Assembly (NCBI GenBank): GCA_002794775.1
Contig: NBAY01000017.1
Location: 496,001-560,000 of the forward strand
Direction: 5' to 3'
DNA: 64,000 bases
DNA from: Porodaedalea pini
Taxonomy: Eukaryota > Basidiomycota > Agaricomycetes > Hymenochaetales > Hymenochaetaceae
Shown here: positions 10,116 through 23,454 of the stretch, piece by piece
Layout: every line of letters begins with the position of its first letter
Numbering within the stretch: the stretch's first letter is position 1
Made by a program: the position numbers and the translations under genes
The notes under the pieces: generated by a model
Told to the model about the DNA's origin: nothing
What the model saw: only the letters and a program-made list of their open reading frames with translations
Database searches by the model: none

Positions 10116-13100
10116 GGCTAGCGGAAAATGGGCGGCTTTATATGTGTTTCACGGTAGGGGAGGATATGCAGCAGGTATCAGGAGATTTCGTTTGCGTATG
10201 ATGCGTCTGTATGTATATTCAAGGTGTACGCGCTTGTTTGCAATTGATGACAAGTTGTAGGGGCACGGGGGTATTTCCTGCAGCGAGGCGGTGTTGATCT
10301 GTGTGCAAGATCGGACGAGGCTGTGAGCAGGACGGCGGAGACGATGTGGAGGGAGTCGGGGGATGATGTAGAAAGAGGGAGAGATGCGTTAGTAACGATG
10401 ATGGGCGGGCCTTTGTACGACGACGCGGGGCGCACCTGAGTGCTGCGTATCAATATAACCTACGGCCACGACTACCACCGCCCTCCAAGTCGAGGAGCTG
10501 CTCTTTTCGTGCGATAAAAACAGAATAAATCGGAGAAGAGTACTGCCTTGGAATAAAGTGAATATTTACGGCGAGGCGATGCTTCGGCCTCTTCTCGACG
10601 TCGTGGCAGACGAGTACATCGCCTCTTCCAGATACGGAAGGTCTTTCCCTTTCCCACACTCATCTAACCTTCCTGCACTGGTCATATTAATCACCTGTAA
10701 TATGCAAACTCTCTTTTCTCTATTTCTCTATTTCTTTATTTTAATATTCATTTACACCCAATTTCATCACTGGTCCCTACCCTAATACCGAGCTACCTCC
10801 GAATCTTATCGTCCTGGCGACCTTTTCGATCCGAGATCCTCACCGTGTTCCATGTTCCATCCCTCCCATCCAACCATCCCGCCGAGGTGCGCGCTCTTTC
10901 ACATCCACTTGATCCTCTGCATCTGCCAGTGTGTTTCATATCCTGCATATCTACCGAGTCTGAGCTCGCTCCCGACCATCCGAGGGCCTAGTCTGAGGTA
11001 AATACGCCATCGCGCCCGCAGCTCGTCTCATCACCTGCATCATATCCCCTCCTACCTCATTGGCGTCGCGCCGTCTCCAGCTTAACGATGTTGCTCCTGT
11101 TCGCAAGAAATTTCAAATCCGTCGACCCTACCGAGTGCGCGGCGATCATTCAATCAGCGGACCTGTCAAATCAGCGGGATTGTGGGACTGAATCGCGGAT
11201 ACGACCATAATGCATTCATTTCTCTCGCTTGATGAACACACAGGTGTCCGAGCCTTGACGCCGAATATCGGAATGGAAAAAAAAACTAGTGTGGCCACTC
11301 GGAACCTTGATGGAAATTGTCTATACGGTATCATCAATGCTGCGACGAAGCACGCGCTCTGGTCTTCCTCTGGCCGAAGTCCAATTGAATCGGCATACGT
11401 ACACTTACATCGTTATTAGCAATATCAAAAGGACGCAGAGATGCAGCACAAGGAACGGCACGAAACCCCGAACAACTTAGCGCCATTAATCTCATGCGTG
11501 GTTCGACTTCCTTCTCCCCTTCTCTTCTTCTTTCCCTGGTCTTGGGCGTTGTTTATTCAAGCTCGAAGCATCACCAAAAATGCATTGGTCAAGGAGCGGA
11601 CACTGCTTCTGAGTTTCATACCAATCTTTTTTCCTATATTCTATCCTGCTTCCCCAGCGCTTGTCGAAGACGTCTAAACTGTACTGATAACCCCGACAAA
11701 CCCCACGACGCACCCCCGAGCTGGTCCACCCTCCCCGTTCCCCTTGTCCGAGTCGGCCCCCTTTCGACCCACCCTCTTTTCCAGCGCTTTCTTGTCGTTG
11801 TATTCAAATTCTTCATACCCGAGAACCCCTACGATCCAAGCTCCCGAAGCAGCTCGTGGCTCCAACAAAGCATCACACACCCATGTCGCTCGCACGGCAG
11901 CTAAAACAGAACGCAAAACAGAGTTCCTTGGCGCCGCGCATGCTTATAGGCCTGTCGTGCATCAGCAAGGTACCATCGACCATCGAATGCCGAACGCGAG
12001 CGATCACATCACGCTGTTGTTTTTTTGTTAGTCTTGGACAAGGTGCGGACCTTCAGTTTCAGGTTAACTTGCTTTGTAATCCGATCTCAAAATACTCAAA
12101 CACTTTTCCTCTATGATAGACCCTGCGATCCGATCTGGAGAACCCGGGCGTTGGCAGCTCTTCCGAAGCATCGCTCATCATTATAACGGCAATTAAATAA
12201 AAATCATAAAACAAAAATCACAAGCGCCTTTGGTTGTAACTACGAACATAACTCGCCTACGAGCGACTCGGAGGCAACATCGATAACTTTCTACCTATCA
12301 GGAGATGAGAGGGAAAATATCTTGCAGGGCCTCATCTCCGAGAACATCTCTGTTCTGAAGGACATCAGGCCAACAAGCAAAGCAATCGCTGGCACGGAAG
12401 CAAAGGCTATAGCGTCAGCCGAATCGAAAATCAAGTACAAGGGATCCTCGGCATGTCTCCCGATGCTCGTGTCTCGTGTCTCGCGTGTGCACCACAGTAT
12501 AAACCGATCTACGCGGGGATCTGCTCTCACTTACATTGTATGTATGGTCCCTACACCGCCTCTCGTCCTCGGTTCCCGAGTCGCGCACCACTCGCCACCT
12601 ACGGAGATCCACGGTGCCTTTGGTTGAATCTCGCTGGACACGCGCGAGCCAATCTACGCGAGCGAGATTTGCCAAACTCCATTACACCGCCTCCCCCCAC
12701 CCTTTCTTTCAAATCCATGGACGCACGTTGGTCCCTCTCGCAGTGCCCCCGTCCTCGTCCCCCTTACTCCTTATTCCCCTTCTTTCCGCCCTGTGTTCGT
12801 GCCCCTACATCCATTCCCAAGAACCCTTCCCCCTCGCCGAAAAATAAAGCTCCCGCGATCATTCCGGTCTGTATAGGCGTAGCATTTAGCATATAATGGT
12901 CGGCACCGCCGGCTCACGGAAAGCGCATCAAGGGAAATACCGGCCGCAGCCCAGATTAAACTCGGCATCACGACCAAGAGCCTGAGCCTCCTGGCTCACG
13001 CGGAAAGGGGGCAAAGCCCGAACGTTCTCGTGCAGCGGGAAGATCCCCGTCCTCTTAGATCTGATCATGAGATATCCCTCCCTTCCTTGGGTATGAACCC

Positions 13101-16100
13101 GCGCGTACGAGTCAATAATCGGTCAATCCTGTGCGCGCTGTGCATGTATTTCGCACCGCCTCTCGCTTTTTGGACCGATCGGGAGGAGATGCCTTGTTCT
13201 CTTTGCTTCCTTCTTCACTGCGAGACGCACAGGCTCAGGTACTGATATACGGATATGCTCTTCGGGCCCCAAGCTCCAGACCTAGGATCCTAAACCAATA
13301 TTAAAGCATCCCGCGTTGGCTCTCGAGTCATAGGCTTCACAGAATACACAATTAGGTCAATTGCCCGGCTCCCCGTCCTATATTTGAACACGATGTCCAC
13401 CCTCGGAAGCGGTGACTGAAGGGAAGGAAGCACTTAATCATGCATGCGCGCATCACCTCAACCTTGAGGGTCTTTCCTGTATTCGATACTCGTGTACGTC
13501 ATCCCACGAAGACGAGGAGACCGTTCGCCTAACAGCCCGGTGATTCCCCTCCGAAACCCTCGTTTCTTCGTTGTTCCTTATCAATTGTTGCTTCATCTGC
13601 CAGTGGTTGGGTTCTCAGGGCCGCCACCTGGACGTCAACTTCAAACTGATATCCTCAAATACCCAATCATCAGTGGGACAGTATCTATCTTTGATCTCGT
13701 CCAGAGATCTCGGAGTGCTCTGCTCCGGGAGTCCAACTCAATATATATGTGTTGCGCCTTTCGGCCAAGTGTCCTGTCGGAGATCATGAGATCTCCACGA
13801 GATGATGCTAGACATGGCCTGAATGTGGTTGATACCTCTGACTAATGAAACAAATCGGATAGGGGATTAATTAGTAGTCAATAAGTTTTCTCGGAAATGT
13901 TCTGTGGGCACCTGGGTTACTGTGAAGTAATTATAGTAAATAAAATTGTGCGCCACCCTCTTCCACAGCAGAGCCCTGAAGTCGTATATTACATGAGGTT
14001 GAAAAACATTTGTCTCCAAAGAAGGCCTATATTCAATCTCCTCTTGAATACAGCTTGCTTCAAATAGAAGAGTCTGCGCGTCTGATGATTAACCGCCGGC
14101 GTGTGTGTGTTGCACCGCCTTGCTCTACCAAGCACTTTCCTGATCTGCAACCCAATAAGGTGGCCTGGGCGATCCGTAAAGGGGGGCAATCCTAAACCGT
14201 CCCTGGCCAATGTCGAGCCTCAGACCGCTAGAGGAGCGTAGCGTCGATTGTGTCGAAGACTACTAGGGGGTTGAGGCTATAGCATGCTCGGCACTTATAT
14301 AGCAGTACAGCCGGGGGAAGTGCGGCTTCAGTCCTAAATAGGAAACTTTACCGTCAGATGAATATACGAATTCGGCGTGGATACCTGACAGAACAGTTGT
14401 ACATTAATTAAGCAAGTTCTATGAGGCTTCCCAGTCAGAGTAGCCACGACCTCGCCGGCATGCACCGCAGAAGCCTTCAGGGTTAACGCGTAAATTTGAA
14501 AGCGGGAGGAATTGAACTATGTGGACCCAAACCTAGCTTGACTTACGCCATGATTTGCTCGGCTAGACGCGGTGTGAAGGTCGAGTGCGCTTAAGGCGGT
14601 CGGTAGACGGTGGAGCTGTACGGCAGAGTGTGCGCGCGAGCTCTCAGCCTTGCTTTGCATGAATTCAGGGTTAGCAGAGAACTCATTTTCTCTGGCGTCT
14701 ATCTGTGTCTCTTCTCGCTTCACACCACGTACGTGTTGGCCCCTTTCTGTGAGTCAGAAGGGCCCGGTGACTCGTATAACTTCTTCTGTACATCGCGGCT
14801 TCACACATACAAGCTACCCTATTCATACAGCTCGTACATTCTCTCCATATTGGAGGCAATGATAAATGTTTATTCTAGTATTCAAGGATGACTCCGCGAT
14901 CAGCGCCACTCGACCTCACGAAGACAGAAAAAATCAGATGAGGAAGAACGCAGACGACGATCTGCGGTGACTAGCTAGCAGAGTCTGTGCAACAATCACC
15001 CCGCACAGGTCGCAACGCCGGCGCAATCGCGGAACAGCATACACGAACGCAGCGCGCTGCTCAGTACAAAGTTTCGGCGTATCACCCGAAAGGATTTTCG
15101 AGTTTCATAAGGTTTCGACAGCATAGGCCGACTCTGGGCTCCATACAGCGCAATCATTCAACTGATATCAAGTCCAACATTTCATTTCATTGATGTCCGT
15201 CCTCAACTGCCGACCATCGATTGCTTCAGACGCATCACCCACGACGCCATAACGCATTCCACTTGCTTATCTCGGGGGATCGTATGGTCCGCCACAAATA
15301 TCAGAACGATTGCTGTAGTAACGCAAGCCCATCACCGCACTTCTCAGTAAGATGCGCGCAGATGTCAAGTTCCCTTGTCTATTCCGGACTTCAAGACCCG
15401 CAAAGCTACCGCTATTTATCATAATGTCACACACAAACAAAGACCTCAAGATGCATATTTGGCCTCAGCGCTTGTGAGGCAGTGGTCTGCTGCGCAGAAC
15501 CGCGCTTGAGATGCAATGGTACGTACAGGTTCCGAGAATGAATCCCCCAAATCATTCTAGTTCGAGCGGTCTGGTCCGAGGCTTTCAGGTGCTTTAGAAA
15601 CAACCATTTTCTTGAGCCCCCGAGGAATGCGACTCAGAAGGCTTTAGGCTAGTTGAGTAGCCACGAAGCTTGCTATATGCTTTAAGGCCGTGCATGGCAA
15701 TAGCAAAGCAATGCACGGCGCGCTCGGGCGCGAAATTAAAAATCAGGTTTATTCTGCGGACTCCGTGCTTCCGTCTAACAGTCCCAATACAGATGTACCA
15801 GCCAACGGGCCTGTTTCTCTTCACACTGGTCCGGTCCTAGAAGTCCTAGGGTCGGCAGACATCCCGGCTGCTTGGTACTATTTAGTACAGGGGTCCGATG
15901 CTTTCATTCGCATCTTGTGTCTCTGATCAGCGAACGAGTAGCATACAAGATGGTGAGAAACAAGGACACAAACTAGTCCATAAGTTATTGCCATACACCC
16001 CAGATTAATCACGGCATCACGTCGAACGCGAATGCTAGTGATTCCGTCGCCAATTACCCTCCGGGGATAGCAAGGGTGAGGAGACCCAGACCTCAACCGC

Positions 16101-16751
16101 AGACATGGAAGAAGAGCGGCGGTAATAGCGGCAGTCCGCCAGATTCCAGCAAGGTTTCTTGCCACGGTGTTCCAATGGGGATGAGAATAGATTACAATAG
16201 AATAGTACCGCAGCCAGAGCCTCGCGTCATCCACGAGATCAGATTGTCTCCCGCCTTCTTACCTCTCGAAAAGTTCGCTAGCGGTCCGGAGAAGGACTTA
16301 GACCACGACGGCACAGTCCGAGACATCCTGTACATATAGCCTTCGCCGCTGCCATCGAGAGACAAGGTCCATGTAGCCCAGAGATGTCATCCGAAGATCC
16401 TTCCGGGGTTCTATCCTTTGTCCATGAAGCACGCAAAAAAATCCGACTAGGAGTCGAAGCAAGAGGCAAGATGCTCGGAAGGAAGAAACTAGATTCAGGT
16501 CTAACAAAAGACTCATGGGTATGAGCTATGGGTCATTGCGAGACACAAGCGAACGTCTCATTAGGCGATACACAGCACCGCCCGCTCGATAAAACAGTAG
16601 CATAAAAAAGGGGACAGCAAATTTTCAGCGGCGGCGTAACTAAGGTCCTCTCAGGCTAAATAAACAACGGGACCCGATCAGAAGATATGAGGAGACCGTG
16701 GGTGCACTATCAACTTCGAGCGCCCAATCTCAAAGACTAGCACGTCGATGC
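10116..16751. other. 6.6-kb stretch without a recognisable gene
   Basis: It separates the start of crz1 from the 3' end of the next gene. Short ORFs occur on both strands, but none has recognisable motifs, convincing splice structure or a shared frame across neighbours. Pyrimidine-rich tracts occur near 10710-10780 and 11500-11660, which may be promoter or leader sequence. I saw no tRNA, rRNA or transposon ends. A long non-coding RNA or a decayed gene cannot be excluded. Confidence 0.5.
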
Positions 16752-19679
16752 CTAAACACCATACGGGCCTGTCCACTCATCCGACGACTCAAAGTGGGGC
16801 CTCCGTTGTCTAGAGTCGGATGATGAGGGTTTAGAAGCAGTCGACCGCCTTCTTTTACTATTCGCTAAGGCCGGAAGCAGAGGTAGGCCTTTCGTGAAGT
16901 ATTTCTCGATGGGTGGCTTCGTCTGCGGAGCCACAGTCTGCAACGTACCCGAAGCGGACTGCACAAGAGAATCGATAGTCATGTTCGGCGTGGTTGCAGA
17001 CGCTGTATCTTGTGGAACTGGCTGGCTGGCTTTCTTATGCTGTAGGAGAAAGTCAGTTACATAGTCTCAACCAAATGATAGAAATACTGCTTGTACTCAC
17101 GCTCTCAAGCTCCGGAACACCTCTCCAGCTAGCGACCGCCTCGCAGAATCTTATGGTAGCTCGCTCAACAGGTTCGGTAGGAAACTTGTATGCCAGGTCT
17201 TCGAAATGAGTGGACAAATCGGGTGTCGACGCCGGCACTGTCAGAAACTAGCATTTCGTCGCACAACATTCAGCAGCAATTTAATACATAGCTAATAAAT
17301 ATTACACTCACTTCAGAAATGCGCTGCAACATCTCTACTTCATAGTCTGCCTCCGGTCCTTCGCTCGCCTTGACTTGTCGACAAAGATAAGGGAAGAGAA
17401 TTTTCGCGGCATTAGCGAGCGAAGGGCATTCGTCCGGGTCGAGGTGGATGAATTCGTCTTCTTCCGGCTCTGAAACAAAACAATGTAAACATGTCGGTCT
17501 GATTAGCGACTTTCGCCTAACCTTTTACACCTGGCATGAAGGGACCCAGCCCGAGTCCGACACCGAGCAGACACTCCATGCCTAATGGGCCCTTCCAGCC
17601 ACGGCTCAGATATCCTTCAAGTACTGCACGTGTAAGAAGGCCGGCAAGTATCCCATACCATTCGCGCGTCGGACGGAAGGAAAGCGAAAACAGGTACGGT
17701 GAGACCGTGTCTGATGGCTTGAGAGCTGACGGCTGTTTCGGTTGGCTAGAAGACGCTGCATTTGCTGCATCCTCCTCCCGTTCACGTTCCTCTTCGGTCT
17801 CCCGCCCCGCCGATGAATTTGGACGTTTATCTCCCACACGCAGTGCGTCGTCCTCTTTCTCCTTCGCCTCACGGCCAAGCTCTACGGCAACAAGTGCGCT
17901 CAGACGAATGAAGCGAGGCACGAGTTCGGCCAGCTTTCCACCCTGAGAGCACAGACCAACGTCTTTCGTATCCGGATGCGAAGTTGTATGATGTAAAACG
18001 GTACGGCGTCGAAGTACAGTCCCTTCCACACCTGGACTCACGAGCCCAGCGCCGATGCCGGCCCCGCTTTTCCACGAAGCCAGTCCAGTCGCCATAGGCC
18101 CACTGCCCGGTAACTTGTTTTTGCCGTTACTCCCAAGTGTAATAGCAGAGCGCGTCTGAGTAGGACTCCTTGGAGAAGCCCCACTTGAATGGAAGGAAGG
18201 ACCCGATCCTGCAGACATCGACGGGAGCTGAACTGGAGCGCAAATTTGACATTTATGATGGAGATGGCGGGGACAACGAAGAGAGGGAGGAGAATTTGCT
18301 GTAGAAGGGTCCGTTCCTGCTTCATACAGGCTAAGAACACGACCTGCGGCTCTTCGGGGACCTGGAATTGTGGACGAGGACTGTATAAGAAGAGTTACGT
18401 AAATAGGAGATTTCCGAATGTATAGAGTTCACTCAGAAAATAGTAAAAAAAGAGGCAGTCGTATCCTCAGAACAAATCATTTGAACGCATTTACGAACAA
18501 CGCCACATAGGCTGTCCCCCTTGAGCAGAGCCTAACACACATATAGCCCACTCGGCTCCACGCAAAAAAAAAGAGGAAGAAGAAGATATGCACCTGAGGA
18601 CCGGAGGAACCTCCTGGGGAGATAATAGGCGGAAGTCTATCCGAAGTAGGATTCATGTTCGACCGAGTAAAGGATGAGAAGCTGGGCAAGGATGTCACAC
18701 CAGTCACCTGACGGTCGGAATCAATCGAGAAGCTCGCGATGGATGCGAGAGGGAGCAAACAAGTTGGAAGGCCGTTATCTAGAAAGTCGTCATCACGTCG
18801 GTAAGTCTTATTGCCCAAGGCAGGAGAAGGCAATGTGATCGAAGTCGGCATTGGTCTAGTCGAATTTGAGACTGGTGCTACGTGCGGCGTGCTCGATGGC
18901 GTTTGAGCATTACGAGCTTGGAACGCTGGCGTATTTGACGTACGGGGTGACAGAGGGGTCGGGATGTCACGAGCGAATAAGTCATTAACAAGTGTACTTA
19001 GAGCCAGGCGAAAGCGCACGCCGTTCGGGAAGAAATGCTCGCCTACACCATGAATTGCAGGCGGCGTACGCGGTGCGTCTTCATCTGCGTACGGCGGCTG
19101 CACTTCGGGAGGCTGGTCAAGCATAGCAATGAGTACCTTCTCCACACCGTCTGCACGGAGACGCAAAGCGTGTGCGAGTTGCAGATTCTGCTGCGCTTCA
19201 TGTTCGTCCTCCGCGGGGGAACGCTCGTTCCTCTCTTGGTTCTTCGCCCCAAATTTAATCTTGAGCACATCCTCTCCATCGCTCAGGGCATCTTGATCAA
19301 ATGAAGCCACAGTAGCAACCTCTTTATCGACGTCCATTCCAGTACCCACGCTCCTTGGGCTTTCTCCGATCTCCGATACGGTATCTCCATTGACAGCCAT
19401 GCCAAGTTCCGCTCGTGCCTGCTGCAAGCGCGTCCGCGCGTGAACCCATAAGAGGTGATCAAGTATAAGAGTGCGCGTTGACTTTTCACGTGGGGGAATT
19501 GAGTGAAGATGGTGCGCATGCTTATGTGCAGGTGCCTTGAACGTCGGTGTTGTAACTGCTGTGGTTGCGCCAACTGCTGGTCTTGGACGCGTATTGAATT
19601 GCGGAGATGATGGAGCTGAGTAAGTGTAAGGCGCAGGATTCGGTGCAGTCAGTAATGATGAAGATACTGTTGCTGCCAT
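16752..19679 (-). CDS. unrecognised protein, multi-exon, about 800 residues
   Basis: Exons read: 19679-18594 (362 codons, start MAATVSSSLL), 18380 to about 17522, then one starting EPEEDEFIHLDPDE near 17470, one with FLTVPASTPDLSTHFEDLAYKF near 17240-17100, and a last one ending DEWTGPYGV at 16752. Phases join and the borders are GT-AG. The protein has folded-looking stretches (THFEDLAYKFPTEPVERATI, FPNGVRFRLALSTLVND, REWYGILAGLLTRAVLEG) between serine/proline-rich linkers, and a basic KRRRS near the end that could be a nuclear signal. No signal peptide or membrane span is seen. I do not recognise the family; the gene structure itself is convincing. Confidence 0.75.
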
Positions 19680-20306
19680 AGTTCTACGTCGACCCCGATG
19701 AGAGAGGGGCGATAGGGAAGGCGCGAACCGGTAATCTTAAGAGTCGGATGGTGATCATGTGAACATTTCTTAGTAAGCAAACCGCCGTGCAGCCGAGCGG
19801 TCACCAAAATTCAGTCTTCCTTCGCCAGCCTCTATTCGTTCCCCTCAAATCCTCGATACCTTAGTCTCCTCTAATTTATACGAGTCTCATTCTCATCATC
19901 AACTTTACCGCGCCTTTGATACTGACCATATGAATAATTACGATCCTCCTTTCTCCGAGTCTCTTTTCATGATAAGTCGGAGTGTATCGCAATAGCCTTC
20001 ATTGCCAATAATATGATTTATCCTCGGAATTCTGCAGGCCGCTGAACTTCTTCGCATGCTTCTTGCACTACTGCATAGTACATATTCCGGACATCAATCA
20101 CCTCATGAAATTCCATGAACAACTTCACCGTTCATCAATTTCGATATAAATATCTCCGCTCAACCTTAAGCTTCCAGTACAGATCGAGCTTCGCGGCGCA
20201 CAAGATAACAGAAGTTTAGCTTCCTGCACTGTTTTTCCCGCGACGCTCCTGGGATATCAGAAGGTCAGTAAAAGACTAATATTAACGAGATACTTCTTAC
20301 TATGAT
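19680..20306. other. intergenic, no gene seen
   Basis: Upstream region of the 16752-19679 gene and downstream region of the short minus-strand ORF at 20307. I see no coding evidence or repeat. Confidence 0.45.
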
Positions 20307-20522
20307 TTAGACTGGACACGGGCAGAAAGGTATGTCTGTGGGTGTGCTGAGAACTGGGGTTGGCCCGGGACTGCTCTGGGGAGCGCGTTCGTTTGCCGAG
20401 CTCGAGGACAGAGTCGGCAGAGGAGGGCAGCGAGGGCAGGAAGTCGTTGTGAAGAGCATAGAGTTGGCCGTACTCAACAAAGCCGTCAGACCAGTGAGAG
20501 TAAAAGCCGAAAATAATCGCAT
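20307..20522 (-). CDS. possible small secreted protein, 71 residues
   Basis: The ORF begins MRLFSAFTLTGLTALLSTANS, a plausible signal peptide with a hydrophobic core. It continues with a CPRC pair, a proline/serine/threonine-rich middle and a PFCPCPV end. A TATA-like CTATAAAG (minus strand, around 20575-20582) lies about 55 bases upstream of the ATG. The C-terminal CxCP resembles the end of the short secreted ORF at 21485. The family is not recognised, and a spliced extension is possible. Confidence 0.4.
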   Translation of the reverse strand: MRLFSAFTLTGLTALLSTANSMLFTTTSCPRCPPLPTLSSSSANERAPQSSPGPTPVLSTPTDIPFCPCPV

Positions 20523-20945
20523 GCTCCGTAAGGATGGTCAATTAGGAAGGGTATGAGCTACAAACGCACGGCGCTTTATAGCTGGTTGAGTTGAGCAGAT
20601 AGAGAGGAAAATAACGGATGACTCTATCTGCAAAGAGAGGTATCTTGACATTTAGTGGAACAATCATGCTGTCAACGACAACATTGACAGAACTCACGCT
20701 GGGCGAGCGCCTTCACGTTCTGCATCATGGGTGGAGGCAGAAAAATGATCGATTTCGAGTTTACAGTAGATGAATTACACATGAATCACATACTATAGTA
20801 TCTTCAACATTTTCTGTCACCTGTGTCGAAAGCATGACCACAAGGAAGAGCGAGACGTGTTGCCTGTTAGTATGTTGTGCTGCGAGTCTGATCGGAGCCA
20901 GTACGGAGTGTGCGAGAGGTAGGGTCCAGAGGCAAGACAGTATTT

Positions 20946-21290
20946 TTACGTTCCGATTTTGAATACGCTCAATCCATGCAGTTGCCCGCCGAACTTCATC
21001 GTTCCGTAGAGCTGCTTGTCAGCAGAGTCATACAAAAGATACATGTCAGTTGGATCACCGCCCGAGTTGAAAAGCCCGTGATCGGCGGAGTGTTCAGAGT
21101 GTCCAGCGAATTTCAGACGTCCAAGGCACATTTTTTGATGTTACTGATGCAATGCTCGGCAAACGGAGGCATCCACGGAAATCATGCTTGCCGATCATTA
21201 TTTATTTCCCTTGCCGGTCCAGAAAGGAACGCCCGAGGTTCCGATTGGCGGAATCGAGGGCGCTGGCTCAGAAAATCTAATAAATAGCTG
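20946..21290 (-). CDS. possible exons of a small unknown protein
   Basis: One open stretch (21131-20946) reads GRLKFAGHSEHSADHGLF and ends in KFGGQLHGLSVFKIGT with a stop. Just upstream a second stretch reads APSIPPIGTSGVPFWTGKGNK. The amino-acid usage looks coding (G, D, F, Y, W mixed, beta-rich), but no clean start or splice junction joins the two parts. This may be the tail of a decayed secreted-protein gene. Confidence 0.25.
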
Positions 21291-21409
21291 TAAGTTTCCG
21301 TGAAACAGGCTTCAGAGGTAATGAAATGCTGACTAGCGGAATGGAGATAATATTACTTTCGCACCGAGCGGAGAACAGAAATCAGTCAGGGTTGCGCATT
21401 GACGAACGG

Positions 21410-21416
21410 TATAAAG
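21410..21416 (+). promoter_or_regulatory. TATA box of the short secreted-protein gene
   Basis: TATAAAG lies 75 bases upstream of the ATG at 21485, leaving a leader of about 45 bases. This is typical spacing for a fungal TATA promoter. Confidence 0.6.
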
Positions 21417-21484
21417 CCGGGAGTTGGACAAGAGTCCTTGCATCCAGAAAACTCCACTGAAAGTCTCTACGCAGCTTCTACAAA

Positions 21485-21637
21485 ATGAACTTCGCCACTC
21501 TCTCCGTCTATGTTGCTGCGATTTTCGCCGGTCTCGCTGTGGCCAACCCTGTCGCCCAGCCCCAGGTCTCACCCATTTGTGACATTCAGTGCATCCCTGG
21601 GGTCACCATCAGTGCACCGGGCTGCCATTGCCCTTAG
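21485..21637 (+). CDS. small secreted cysteine-containing protein, 50 residues
   Basis: ATG to TAG gives 50 residues. MNFATLSVYVAAIFAGLAVA is a classic signal peptide with an ANP cleavage context near residue 20. The mature part has only four cysteines (32, 36, 47, 49), as CDIQC and GCHCP. A TATA box precedes it. An intron-like segment (GTAAGT near 21640 to CTTTAG near 21701) directly follows the stop, so it would lie in the 3' UTR, or the TAG could be a recent stop shortening a longer protein. Short secreted proteins of this style are common in Agaricomycetes; the function is unknown. Confidence 0.6.
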   Translation: MNFATLSVYVAAIFAGLAVANPVAQPQVSPICDIQCIPGVTISAPGCHCP

Positions 21638-22002
21638 AGTAAGTCAGTTTATATGAGTATATGCGTAACATCACTCAACTGACGACACGTTGGCCTTTAG
21701 CTGCCACTTACGCTGCACCAGTCAATGATATGCGACAGTAGAAGGTTTGGGAGATGCAATGAGCAAAACACAGAGAGACGAGCAGCTTAACATTTTTTGG
21801 ATGTAGTAACCGTTGATATTTGTAATACGGATTATTGGTTGTTCAGCGTTCTTGATACGCCGTATTTTAAGTGGTTATTTCGGTCAATATGGAAGATGAC
21901 GCGACGCGTCAAAGACGCGTTTGTCACTTCTCGATCTCCTACCACCATCATCTGGACCGTGGGAAAAAGTGAACTCTAGTCTATCTCTCTCTCTATCTCG
22001 CA

Positions 22003-23029
22003 ATGGACAGCAAAGTGCTTGCCAGAGCGAAAGCATCTCTCCACAAGACCAAGTCTACTCGCTCCCTTGTGAATCCCAAGGACCCCACCAAGTGTGGGGA
22101 GTGTAAAATGGATCTCCCCTATCACAGCCGCAGCTGTGTTAGTGGTGCTGCTAAACTCTGCGTCGAATGTGGTCGCGACAAGACCTATCTCCACAACAAT
22201 GAAGTATGCACACATGTAAAAAAGAACCGTGACAACTAGTCCCCCAACATCGAAGCGGATGCCCATGCCGCTGCTCTCCGCAAGCAAGGAGATCTTCCAC
22301 CGACACCGGTCATCGACTCCCAGAATTCTCTCAAGCGCTCCAATTCAGAGGAGGAGCACATAGCTATCGCAGCCCCCGCCTGTATCGATAATGACGCTAT
22401 GGACGCAGACGACTTGTACATCCCTGACGAGCACATAAGCCAGGCCCCCCAGGTCGACATCGATAACGATGAAGAGGAATACGAAGACCCACAGATTGCC
22501 GAACAAGTCTCTGATTTCTTTATGCAGCTGACTAAAGACACGATTCATCACATGACTACGTTTCTAACCCAACCTTTGTGGACATCTCCCACACCCTGGT
22601 ACAAAGACCCTATCCTGGCAGGAAAGGCACTCGCAGATGTTGGATCCAACCTCGTACAGTGGGTCAGCAAAGCACACATGGTCGATAGCGAAACCATCAA
22701 GGAAAATAAGGTGAACGATGGACTCCAGGCATTCCATTCTACCTATCGTATCCACACCCCCTCCTTCAAGCACATTTCTGATGACATTGAATCTTTGGCT
22801 CAGGCCATCTGCGACCAGGAAATTGTGGATAACATGCACTCCATGTCTCATTCTATTCAAGCTCTCTCTTCTCTTGTTACCAAAATTGCTGATAAAACTA
22901 ACAATATTGAAAAACAGATGCTTCGCTCAGTTCCTTCGGCTAAACCGCTGTCTTCTTCTACTAATCAAACACATGTCAAATTTCTTCCAGACCCCATCGG
23001 ATCCCAGTTTGTCCATGACAACCGTTTTC
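22003..23029 (+). pseudogene. LINE ORF1, part 1
   Basis: Starts MDSKVLARAKASLHKTKS. It has an N-terminal cysteine cluster (CGECKMDL...SRSC...CVEC) that looks like a zinc ribbon, then a TAG at 22237-22239, and resumes in the same frame through an acidic segment (DIDNDEEEYED) to VHDNRF at the gypsy A junction. The middle is helical and probably coiled-coil (SHSIQALSSLVTKIADKTNN). Confidence 0.85.
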
Positions 23030-23454
23030 TGTTAGGCGGGAGTCCGGGGGACGACTCGGACTGGGCAGGCCTCGGCTGACTGTTGTCTGGGACGTGCTAT
23101 ACTTGAGCGTAGACTCGGGACATGCTTACTCAGACTAGGTCATCACAGAGGTAAGAGGATTAATACAAGTCTAAACTAATACAAGGGGGGCGAGTCTCAC
23201 CTAGGTCATTGTGGAGGTAAGAGGAAAAGCAGAACAAGGAGTTCATGCGATTCCTGAGACCTTATATAGTGACGACCGTTAGACTATATTACCTAATGTT
23301 ACATAAGGGGATGGAATGGAACGAATGAAGGTTGTGTGAAAGGAGTGTGGGAAATGATTGTAAAGATGGTTAATTATAATGAAAAGGAGCAATTAAAATA
23401 AAAGAAAATGGTAAAAAGGAAAATAAAGAATGGGTGAAAGTTCAAGTCCTGACA
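23030..23454 (-). repeat. 3' LTR of gypsy A
   Basis: 425 bp, minus-strand ends TGTCAGG...CCTAACA. TATA-like CTATATAAGG lies at about 23260-23269. An internal near-duplicate block (CTCTTACCTC...GACCTAG) is present twice. Confidence 0.95.

Noticed and set aside
11494..12896. Several 100-150 residue plus-strand ORFs
   Set aside because: Pyrimidine-rich low-complexity translation, no shared frame, no motif, no splice support.
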